Shown piece after piece: positions 28,009-35,596 of a stretch of 64,000 nt of DNA. The stretch's first letter is position 1; each line of letters opens with the position of its first letter. The translations under genes were made by a program, and so were the position numbers. The DNA comes from Gordonia aichiensis NBRC 108223 (GTDB taxonomy: Bacteria; Actinomycetota; Actinomycetes; Mycobacteriales; Mycobacteriaceae), in the NCBI RefSeq assembly GCF_000332975.1, contig NZ_BANR01000005.1:366124-430123 (forward strand), written 5' to 3'. The notes under the pieces are model-generated. The model ran no database searches and had not been told where the DNA came from. It saw nothing but the letters and a program-made list of their open reading frames with translations.

Positions 28009-29163
28009 TCACACGCCCCCGCTCCGCCGCCGCACGCCACCGTAGATCCCACGCCTTACGATGAGCGGCTGGAGCAGTGTCTCGACCGTCCATCGCGGAA
28101 ACCGGAAGCGAATTCCGTTGGTCGAGAATACGTCCAAGCCGTTATCGCTGGGTCCGAAGACTGATCCCCAGCGGTGCTCGGCCGGGTGATATCTGCGGGT
28201 CGCGCGGCCGTCGAGATGCGCGAGAACGTTGCGTGCCACCAGACGGTCGGCGCGGTTGCGAGCCGACCCGCGCAGCGGATCCGTGTCGGCGACATCCCCG
28301 ACGGCGAACACGCCCTGATATCCGGGCACAGCGAGATCGGCCTCGACGCGGACGAATCCGCGGTCGGTCAGCATGTTCGATGGCAGCCAGGCTGTATTCG
28401 GCGACACTCGACCAACCGCCCACACGATCGCATCGGCGTCGACCACCGGTTGTCCGGTGAGCCAGTGAATCGAACCTGCTCCGATTTCGCCGAGGTCGGC
28501 GTCGGTTGGCAGGATCGCCCGATGTCCGCCGTGTCGATCGACACCAAGGGACTCCAGTCGCCTGGCAACCGTGCGGCGGGTGCGGACGTGGTGTCGGGGG
28601 AGGGGAAGCTCGCCTGGATGATAGAGAGCGACCTTCTTCTTGGGCCAGCGTCGACGCAGTTGCGCCGCTGAACTGCACGCCGCAGCACCCCCACCGACTA
28701 TGGCTACGGTCGCTGAGAGTGCCAGTCGCTCATGTACGCCACACAAGGCGGAGTCGACGTCGTCGCTGTCTTCGAGTATGGGCCGGCGCCAGAACCCGTT
28801 GGCAACACCCGTGGCGATGACGAGCGCGTCGTACGTAACTGCTTCAACCTTTCCGGACGGTGTGCGAAGACGCAGCGTTCGACGATCGTGATCGAGTTCG
28901 AGGATCTGCCCGTGACGGATGTCCACAGGATCGAGACGACGCATCCGATCAAACTCAACGCGATAATCACGCGCCCACCGGTCGGGGTAGGCGATCCGCA
29001 GCCCGACTTCCTGCCCGCTGACCAGCGCGGGCCGCAGCGAGACTCCGACGACGCTGCTGCGGCGCGCGAGGTGCATCGCGGTGAGCACGCCGGAATCGCC
29101 CATGCCTGCGACCAGGACGCGCCGAGCTGTCGGGCTGTGGGCAAGTGGCACTGTTGAACTCAC
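28009..29163 (-). CDS. NDH-2-like FAD/NAD(P)-dependent oxidoreductase
   Basis: A 384-residue two-dinucleotide-fold flavoprotein. The FAD loop is VLVAGMGDSGVLTA, the NAD(P) loop is VAIVGGGAAACSSAAQL near 150, and GVFAVGDVADTDPLRG is the second FAD motif. The layout resembles type II NADH dehydrogenases and ferredoxin-type reductases. The usual GxGxxG of the FAD fold is GMGDSG here. GTG 29163 overlaps the DUF1295 stop (GTGA), placing it last in a three-gene operon. The electron acceptor is unknown. Confidence 0.82.
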   Translation of the reverse strand: MSSTVPLAHSPTARRVLVAGMGDSGVLTAMHLARRSSVVGVSLRPALVSGQEVGLRIAYPDRWARDYRVEFDRMRRLDPVDIRHGQILELDHDRRTLRLRTPSGKVEAVTYDALVIATGVANGFWRRPILEDSDDVDSALCGVHERLALSATVAIVGGGAAACSSAAQLRRRWPKKKVALYHPGELPLPRHHVRTRRTVARRLESLGVDRHGGHRAILPTDADLGEIGAGSIHWLTGQPVVDADAIVWAVGRVSPNTAWLPSNMLTDRGFVRVEADLAVPGYQGVFAVGDVADTDPLRGSARNRADRLVARNVLAHLDGRATRRYHPAEHRWGSVFGPSDNGLDVFSTNGIRFRFPRWTVETLLQPLIVRRGIYGGVRRRSGGV

Positions 29164-30077
29164 CTGGCTCGCCGCAAGCCGTGAGTGGTTCTGGAACCGA
29201 GCCGGGGCACCGGCAGAAACTTCGGCACACGCGCGACGACGTCGGCGTAGGAGGGGCGTCGTGCAAGACTGCGCTCTTCCATCATCGGAATGCTTGCCCC
29301 GAGAAACATGGCGAGCATCATGCCCGCGCCCACCCACAGCCACCACGCGTCGGCGGGCGCGGCGGCGATTCCGAACAGCAGGATCGACACCCAGAACATG
29401 AACTCGCCGACGTAGTTCGGGTGGCGCGACCACGCCCAGAGTCCGATGTCGATGGTCTGACCGGGTTCATTCGACTCGCGGAACAGTCGTAACTGTCGAT
29501 CGGCGACCGATTCCAGCGCGATCGCTGCGAGACCGACGATGAACGCCGCGACGCTCAACCACATCAGCCCGCCGTTTGCCCGGGTGAGCGCAACGTACGC
29601 CGGGATCATCGCGAGAAAGACCTGCACCGTGGGTATGAGGTGGATCGCGAAGAGATCGGCGACGAACGAGAACCTCCCGGCACGCCGCCGCAGCAACTCG
29701 TAGCGCCAATCCTCGTGGACCAGCCCAGGAAACGAGCGCACCCAGTTCGCCGTCAGCCGCACGGCCCAGATCACGAGAACGATGCCGAGCAGGGCGCAAC
29801 GCCACTTCGCTTGGGAGTCACCATGTATGGCGTCGCCCGCGAACCACCAGTACAGGGCCAGAAATACGGGGACGACACTCCAGTAGGCGTCGTAGCAACT
29901 CGAATTGCCGACCGTCCGGCTCACCACGAAGATGACGAGCGTGGCGATTATGTCGGCAATGAGCGTGTCCGCCCACAGTTGCCCGACACTTGGACCCCAT
30001 GTCAGCCACAGCAACGCCACCGAAAGGGCAGCGACGTACGCGGCGGTAATCACCACCAACGATGCTCGTCTCCCCAT
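29160..30077 (-). CDS. DUF1295 steroid 5-alpha-reductase-like membrane protein
   Basis: A 305-residue integral membrane protein with about seven helices. The C-terminal LWAWSRHPNYVGEFMFW is the NADPH-binding signature of the DUF1295/ICMT/steroid reductase family, followed by PMMEERSLARRPSYADV. Relatives reduce double bonds or methylate lipid-like substrates. Coupling with a flavin oxidoreductase downstream and an esterase upstream suggests a lipid or steroid reduction route (inference). Confidence 0.85.
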   Translation of the reverse strand: MGRRASLVVITAAYVAALSVALLWLTWGPSVGQLWADTLIADIIATLVIFVVSRTVGNSSCYDAYWSVVPVFLALYWWFAGDAIHGDSQAKWRCALLGIVLVIWAVRLTANWVRSFPGLVHEDWRYELLRRRAGRFSFVADLFAIHLIPTVQVFLAMIPAYVALTRANGGLMWLSVAAFIVGLAAIALESVADRQLRLFRESNEPGQTIDIGLWAWSRHPNYVGEFMFWVSILLFGIAAAPADAWWLWVGAGMMLAMFLGASIPMMEERSLARRPSYADVVARVPKFLPVPRLGSRTTHGLRRAR

Positions 30078-30089
30078 AGATGGATGGTG

Positions 30090-31364
30090 TCAGGCGACGC
30101 TCCACTTCGCGGCGTTTTGGCCGCGACCCGGCGGCAGTGCGCGTCGGGGCCGAAGGTGCTCCAGGAGCCAGCTGTAGACGTCGTCGTCGTTGAGGAGGGT
30201 GAAATGGCTCGCCCCGCCCACATGAAGTCCGTGGTCGATATTGAATCCGACGCTGCGAGCACGACTTTCGCCGCGCCCGCTCGGCGTCAGCACCAATCCG
30301 TCACCGATGAGCCTGCCAAGGGGATGATTGGGATCGCGCGTCAGCGATGCAGTGACGAACAGATGCCGCGCCTGCGGTAGCAGCGGTACCGCGGTGGCGG
30401 GGTTCTGCCGGAAGGCGTCCGGGTCTCGGCCACTCCAGTCGTCGTCGACAAGACTGCCGTGGAAGAGGTCGCGCACGCCTGCGCTGCGTCGTGCGAGCAG
30501 GTTGCCGAACGGGGCGGTCACAGAAACGGATCTGAGCGCTCCCGCCGCGAAGTGCACTGTCCGAGCCAGCGGAGCACCGAAGTGCGGTGTCCCCAGACCG
30601 ACTGTCTCCGTGACCAATCCGCACCAATACGCACCCTGCGTGGCGCCACTGTGGCAGGCGCTTCGGATTACCAGCCCGCCCATTGAATGCCCCACCAGGG
30701 TCAGCCGCGACACAGGCACCGGCCATTGAAGCGTCAGGTCCTCGAGTACTGCGGCGAGCTCGCGCCCGTTGTCACTGATGTGGCGTCCGGTGTTGAACCG
30801 CAGCCGCACCTCGGTCGCGCCGATATCGGTAGCGAGCCGCTCGCCGTAGGTCGCGCGGTCACCTCTGTGCCACGCGTGCTCGGACTCCATGAGACCGTGC
30901 AGGAAAACGACGATATGCCCGGTAGCCTCCGGAAAAGCCTCGCGGAGCGCTTCGGCCTCGACCGCCACCGGCATACCGTCGACACGGATCGACATCGGCT
31001 GCGCGAGCGGGGAGCGCTGATCGGCGAGCGAGTCGCCGATCAGCCCATCGAGAACGGCGAGCACCTGGGCACCTCGTGAACCCTCCGATGGCGAATGGCG
31101 CGGCTCGGGAAGTACCGCACCAACCTCGGCGACGGCTTCCAGCAGTACGGACATCGATTCATAGGTCGTGTCGGCCACCGCGTTGTGGAGCAGATGCGCT
31201 GATCGACTCGACGAGCCGCCGAGTCGATCGGTGACCGCGAACAAACGGTCGGTCACCGCGCGATGCACTTTCGCGACACCGCGGATAGCTCCTGCGAGTT
31301 CACTGCACCCCAGTTGCGCGAGCGCCGCGAGCTCGGTCGGGGCGACTTTGTCGGCTGTGGTCAC
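30090..31364 (-). CDS. PGAP1-like alpha/beta hydrolase
   Basis: A 424-residue hydrolase. VVFLHGLMESEHAW is the oxyanion-hole region, LVGHSMGGLVIRSA the nucleophile elbow, LGTPHFGAPLA follows as in PGAP1/triacylglycerol lipases, and IDHGLHVGGASHF holds the likely His. Residues 1-130 form a separate helical N-domain. No signal peptide is seen. GTG 31364 is chosen for the leaderless promoter; an in-frame GTG at 31388 is upstream of it. The DUF1295 gene follows after 12 bp. Confidence 0.8.
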   Translation of the reverse strand: MTTADKVAPTELAALAQLGCSELAGAIRGVAKVHRAVTDRLFAVTDRLGGSSSRSAHLLHNAVADTTYESMSVLLEAVAEVGAVLPEPRHSPSEGSRGAQVLAVLDGLIGDSLADQRSPLAQPMSIRVDGMPVAVEAEALREAFPEATGHIVVFLHGLMESEHAWHRGDRATYGERLATDIGATEVRLRFNTGRHISDNGRELAAVLEDLTLQWPVPVSRLTLVGHSMGGLVIRSACHSGATQGAYWCGLVTETVGLGTPHFGAPLARTVHFAAGALRSVSVTAPFGNLLARRSAGVRDLFHGSLVDDDWSGRDPDAFRQNPATAVPLLPQARHLFVTASLTRDPNHPLGRLIGDGLVLTPSGRGESRARSVGFNIDHGLHVGGASHFTLLNDDDVYSWLLEHLRPRRALPPGRGQNAAKWSVA

Positions 31365-31371
31365 AACCTGC

Positions 31372-31377
31372 AGAGTA
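31372..31377 (-). promoter_or_regulatory. -10 box of leaderless hydrolase transcript
   Basis: TACTCT on the minus strand is 7 bases before GTG 31364. Confidence 0.6.
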
Positions 31378-31438
31378 CAACTGTTCACTCAATTTCGGAG
31401 GATGTCGTGCCAACTGGCGCGCCGAATACACACACAAC

Positions 31439-32500
31439 TCACGCGTCGGCGGTCTCGCGATAGCCGAACTCGACGACGTCGACGTCAGCGATGTGTGTGC
31501 GCCGCTCGCGCATCAGGCCGAATCCGTAGAGCAGGATGCCTCCGAGAAGCCAGCAGAACAGCACGACGAGCGGTCGCGTGATTGCATTGCCGTCGAAGAA
31601 CACGACGTCGCGCAGCAGAGACCCTGTGGCACCCGGTGGCAGATGCTGGCCGACGGCACCCCAGGGCGTCGGCAACATTTCGGGCGCACTCGCGAGCCCG
31701 GAGAGCGGATTGCCCAACAGGATCAGCGCTATCGCCGCAACAACCAGGCCCGCTCCGCCGAGCGCCTCACGAAGTCCCAGAACGGCGAAACATGTCGCCG
31801 CGATACCGAGCATGCCCGCAGCCGAGGTGAGCCAGTAGTTGCCGTCGAATGTGCCGACGACGAATTGCAGAATGGCCACCAGCGCGAACCCGCCGACCAC
31901 CGACACACCGAGGGCGGCGACGATGCGCCCACCCGCAGACGGGATGACCAGCATGATCACCATCGCACTGATCCACCCGCCGAGCGCAAGCGGTAGTGCC
32001 CCGGCCGCAAGGCCCGCCCCGTGCGGATCCTTCGAGGGGAAACTGCGCACGTCGATAACTCGGTGCCCTGTGTGAGTCGCGTCGGCGACACGCTGTCCCA
32101 TCGTCTCGATCATCGTTGCCACCGTTGGACTTGCGGCGCTGGCGACGAGCACCGTGAGTTCCGACCCGGGCGATACGACGAGTGCGCCGTATACCTCGCG
32201 CGACTCGATGGCGTCACGCGCCGCGGATCCGTCGGAATAGCTTGTCACGTCGAATGACTCGCCCACGAGATCACCGATCTCATCGGCAGCCTGCGCTGAC
32301 CCGACCACCCCGATGGGGATGTGATGCGGTGCGGACCTCGCTGCGGGCAGAGCGAACATCGTGACCATCACCGACAGCAGCACCGCCGTGCCGATGACGA
32401 CAGCGATCACCTTGACGCCGACAGGCGGCCCCGTTCTGGCCGAGGTGTCGAGCGTCGCGGATGTGTCGGGGATGTGATCGATGGTCACGTCGCCTCCCAT
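31439..32500 (-). CDS. ABC-2/YhgE-like membrane protein (DUF3533 type)
   Basis: A 353-residue protein with one N-terminal helix (VIAVVIGTAVLLSVMVTMF), an extracellular domain of about 130 residues, then five or six helices from GWISAMVIMLVIPSAGG to LLGGILLYGFGLM. This is the layout of YhgE/Pip and ABC-2 permease-like proteins linked with drug efflux or phage infection. It diverges from a tetR-uvrA pair, and a TetR-type operator overlaps its start region. The ATG at 32500 or a GTG at 32488 preceded by GGGAGG could be used. Confidence 0.78.
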   Translation of the reverse strand: MGGDVTIDHIPDTSATLDTSARTGPPVGVKVIAVVIGTAVLLSVMVTMFALPAARSAPHHIPIGVVGSAQAADEIGDLVGESFDVTSYSDGSAARDAIESREVYGALVVSPGSELTVLVASAASPTVATMIETMGQRVADATHTGHRVIDVRSFPSKDPHGAGLAAGALPLALGGWISAMVIMLVIPSAGGRIVAALGVSVVGGFALVAILQFVVGTFDGNYWLTSAAGMLGIAATCFAVLGLREALGGAGLVVAAIALILLGNPLSGLASAPEMLPTPWGAVGQHLPPGATGSLLRDVVFFDGNAITRPLVVLFCWLLGGILLYGFGLMRERRTHIADVDVVEFGYRETADA

Positions 32501-32506
32501 AAATTA

Positions 32507-32521
32507 GATACGTTGCGTTTC
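32507..32521. promoter_or_regulatory. TetR operator site A
   Basis: GATACGTTGCGTTTC, an imperfect palindrome with arms ATACG and CGTtT around a 3-base centre. It abuts the ATG of the membrane-protein gene. It is near-identical to site B read in the opposite direction, with centres 39 bp apart. Confidence 0.7.
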
Positions 32522-32545
32522 TTAGACAGTAGAGTGACACGATAA

Positions 32546-32560
32546 GATACGCAACGTATC
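32546..32560. promoter_or_regulatory. TetR operator site B
   Basis: GATACGCAACGTATC, a perfect 6-bp inverted repeat (GATACG/CGTATC) around CAA. It lies directly before the tetR ribosome site GGAGGAAAC, so a bound repressor would block tetR-uvrA expression. Confidence 0.75.
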
Positions 32561-32569
32561 GGAGGAAAC

Positions 32570-33169
32570 ATGTCGAAGGGAGTTGTCGTGGCCCGTCGTC
32601 GTCGCGGTGCAGAACTCGAAGCCGAGATCCTCGAGGCGGTCCGTACCGAACTCGCCCTCCGCGGCTACGGCTCCGTGACCTACGAGGGGATCGCTGCCGC
32701 CGCAGGCACGAGCAAGACCGTGCTGTACCGACGTTGGGACACCAAGGTCGAGATGGTGATGGCGGCAATGGTCGACGTCGCCCGCGAGGTTCTCACCGTC
32801 CCGGACACCGGTTCGCTCACCGGAGATCTCCGCACGATCCTCTGCCGAATGCGCCGGCGCTTGGCCGAGATCGGCCCTCGGACGATTCGCTCACTGCTCG
32901 CCGATCTACCCGACGGCTCCACCGATTCGGTCATCGGGCTGATCACCAGCCACGTCGACGACGTGATGGCCCCGGTGCTCGAGCGCGCCCGAGCGCGAGG
33001 AGAGTTGGGGCCACGCCCTCTGCCGACCCGCGCCGCAGCGCTGCCCTTCGACCTCGCACGGCACGAGATCTTCATCACGGGTTCGATGTCGGATGACACA
33101 ATCGACGAGATCATTTCGACCTGTGTGATTCCGCTCTGGACGACACTGACAGGGGCTGTCCATTCATGA
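32570..33169 (+). CDS. TetR-family repressor
   Basis: A 199-residue TetR protein. The N-terminal helix-turn-helix is VTYEGIAAAAGTSKTVLYRRW (split here as VTYEGIAAAAGT and SKTVLYRRW), followed by the ligand-binding domain. The ATG follows GGAGGAAAC. Two palindromes in the divergent promoter are its probable targets. The stop overlaps the uvrA-like start by four bases. It most likely senses a compound exported by, or repaired with the help of, the linked genes. Confidence 0.92.
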   Translation: MSKGVVVARRRRGAELEAEILEAVRTELALRGYGSVTYEGIAAAAGTSKTVLYRRWDTKVEMVMAAMVDVAREVLTVPDTGSLTGDLRTILCRMRRRLAEIGPRTIRSLLADLPDGSTDSVIGLITSHVDDVMAPVLERARARGELGPRPLPTRAAALPFDLARHEIFITGSMSDDTIDEIISTCVIPLWTTLTGAVHS

Positions 33170-35550
33170 GTTCTTCTGCATCACCACAGGGTGACGCCAC
33201 GCGCGCCGCCGATCGCCACGACGACATTCGTGTCGTCGGCGCCCGGGTCAACAACCTCAAGGACGTCACCGTCGTCCTGCCCAAGCGGCGTCTGATCGTT
33301 TTCACCGGCGTCTCCGGGTCCGGCAAGAGCTCACTCGTGTTCGGCACGGTGGCAGCCGAATCCCAACGACTGATCAACGAGACCTACAGTGCATTCGTCC
33401 AGGGATTCATGCCGTCGCTCAACCGCCCTGACGTCGATGTCCTTGAGGGACTGACAACCGCGATCATCGTCGACCAGGAGCGCCTCGGTGCCGACCCGCG
33501 CTCGACCGTGGGAACGGTGACGGACGCGAACGCGATGCTGCGCATTCTCTTCAGTCGACTCGGGACGCCATACATCGGTTCGGCGCAGGCGTTCTCGTTC
33601 AATGTGGCGTCTGCCAGTGGCGGGGGTGCCGTCACGACGGAAAAGGCGGGCCGAAAGGTGAAGGAGCGAAGGACTTTCGAGGTCGTCGGCGGAATGTGCC
33701 CTCGATGTGAGGGCAGGGGATCGATCTCTGATTTTGATCTGACCGCGCTTTACGACGCGTCCAAATCGATCAACGAGGGTGCGATCACGATTCCCGGCTA
33801 CAGCATGGACGGATGGTACGGGCGCATCTTCCGTGGCTGTGGCTTCTTCGATCCTGATACACCGATCGAAAAGTTCACTGCACGCCAACTCGACGCCCTG
33901 CTGTACAAGGAACCGACACGGATCAAGATCGACGGCATCAACGTCACCTATGAAGGCCTCGTCACCAAGATCGGAAAATCGTTCCTGGCCAAGGACAAGG
34001 ACGCGCTGCAACCCCACATCCGCGCATTCGTCGACAGGGCGATCACCTTCTCGATCTGTCCGGAGTGTCAGGGCACACGACTGTCAGAGAAAGCACGTAG
34101 CTCAACAATCGGAGGCGTCAGCATTGCCGATGCGTGTGCGATGCAGATCACCGATCTAGCCGACTGGGTCAGCTCGCTCGATGAACCAACACTCGCACCG
34201 CTGCTCGAATCCCTGCGAGCTACGCTCGACTCATTCGTCGACATCGGTCTCGGATATCTCTCGCTCGACCGTCCGTCGGGGACGCTATCGGGTGGAGAAG
34301 CTCAGCGCACCAAGATGATTCGTCATCTCGGGTCGGCGTTGACCGATATCACTTACGTATTCGACGAGCCGACGGTCGGGCTGCATCCACACGACATCGA
34401 CCGCATGAATCGACTTCTCCTGCAACTGCGGGACAAGGGCAACACTGTGCTGGTCGTCGAACACAAACCCGAGGTCATCGCCATCGCCGACCACATCATC
34501 GACCTGGGACCCCGCGCGGGTACCGGCGGTGGCAACGTCGTCTTCGAAGGTGGAGTGGACGACCTACGCGCAAGCGACACGCTGACCGGGCGGCACCTCG
34601 ACGACCGGGCCTCGCTGAAGACGAAGGTGCGGAAGTCACAGGGAACGTTGGAGATTCGAGGGGCGAACTCACACAACCTGAAGGATGTCGACGTCGACTT
34701 CCCGCTCGGCGTCCTGTGTGTGGTCACGGGTGTTGCCGGCTCCGGGAAGAGCTCACTTGTCGACGGATCACTGTCGGGCCGAGACAACGTGATCACCGTC
34801 GACCAATCCGCCATCAAGGGTTCGCGGCGCAGCAGCCCAGCCACGTACACGGGCCTTCTCGAGCCGATTCGGAAGGCTTTCGCTAAGGCGAACGGTGTGA
34901 AACCTGCTTTGTTCAGCGCCAATTCGGAGGGTGCATGTCCGAACTGCAAGGGAGCGGGCGTCATTTACACCGATCTCGCGATCATGGCGGGTGTCGCCGT
35001 CACGTGCGAGGTGTGCGACGGTAAGCGATTTCAGCCCGACGTCCTCGACTACGCGTTCGGCGGACGCGACATCTCCGAGGTCCTCCACATGTCGGTCGAC
35101 GAAGCGCTCGAGTTCTTTTCCGAGGGTGAATCGAAAGTCGCTGCAGCGCAGAAGGTCCTGCAGCGACTCACCGACGTCGGACTCGGCTATCTCACGATAG
35201 GACAACCGCTCACAACGCTTTCCGGTGGAGAACGACAACGGCTCAAACTCGCGACGCACCTCGGCGACAACGGCGGGATCTTCGTTCTCGACGAGCCGAC
35301 CTCCGGTCTACACCTTGCCGACGTCGAGCAACTGCTGGGACTCCTCGACAGCCTCGTCGACGGTGGTAGATCGGTGATCGTGATCGAGCATCACCAGGCG
35401 GTGATGGCGCATGCCGATTGGATCGTCGACCTCGGTCCCGGCGCCGGTCGCGACGGCGGGGAAGTGGTATTCCAGGGCACCCCGGCTGAACTGGTCTCTG
35501 CGGGTTCGACGCTGACCGCACAGCATCTCGCCGACTATGTGAAGAACTGA
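33166..35550 (+). CDS. UvrA-like ABC protein (drug-resistance type)
   Basis: A 794-residue tandem ABC ATPase of the UvrA family. Walker A motifs are [13 protein letters not shown] and GVAGSGKSSLVDG; signatures are LSGGEAQRTKM and LSGGERQRLKLA. Zinc-finger cysteines are seen in CPRCEGRG, CPECQGT, CPNCKGAG and CEVCDGK. It is about 150 residues shorter than housekeeping UvrA, as in the UvrA2/DrrC class that protects against DNA-binding drugs. ATG 33166 overlaps tetR, so the pair is co-regulated. It is not the primary excision-repair uvrA. Confidence 0.9.
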   Translation: MSSSASPQGDATRAADRHDDIRVVGARVNNLKDVTVVLPKRRLIVFTGVSGSGKSSLVFGTVAAESQRLINETYSAFVQGFMPSLNRPDVDVLEGLTTAIIVDQERLGADPRSTVGTVTDANAMLRILFSRLGTPYIGSAQAFSFNVASASGGGAVTTEKAGRKVKERRTFEVVGGMCPRCEGRGSISDFDLTALYDASKSINEGAITIPGYSMDGWYGRIFRGCGFFDPDTPIEKFTARQLDALLYKEPTRIKIDGINVTYEGLVTKIGKSFLAKDKDALQPHIRAFVDRAITFSICPECQGTRLSEKARSSTIGGVSIADACAMQITDLADWVSSLDEPTLAPLLESLRATLDSFVDIGLGYLSLDRPSGTLSGGEAQRTKMIRHLGSALTDITYVFDEPTVGLHPHDIDRMNRLLLQLRDKGNTVLVVEHKPEVIAIADHIIDLGPRAGTGGGNVVFEGGVDDLRASDTLTGRHLDDRASLKTKVRKSQGTLEIRGANSHNLKDVDVDFPLGVLCVVTGVAGSGKSSLVDGSLSGRDNVITVDQSAIKGSRRSSPATYTGLLEPIRKAFAKANGVKPALFSANSEGACPNCKGAGVIYTDLAIMAGVAVTCEVCDGKRFQPDVLDYAFGGRDISEVLHMSVDEALEFFSEGESKVAAAQKVLQRLTDVGLGYLTIGQPLTTLSGGERQRLKLATHLGDNGGIFVLDEPTSGLHLADVEQLLGLLDSLVDGGRSVIVIEHHQAVMAHADWIVDLGPGAGRDGGEVVFQGTPAELVSAGSTLTAQHLADYVKN

Positions 35551-35596
35551 AACGCACGCCGCCCCCGACGCTTCGGTGCCTGGCCCGCCCGATATT

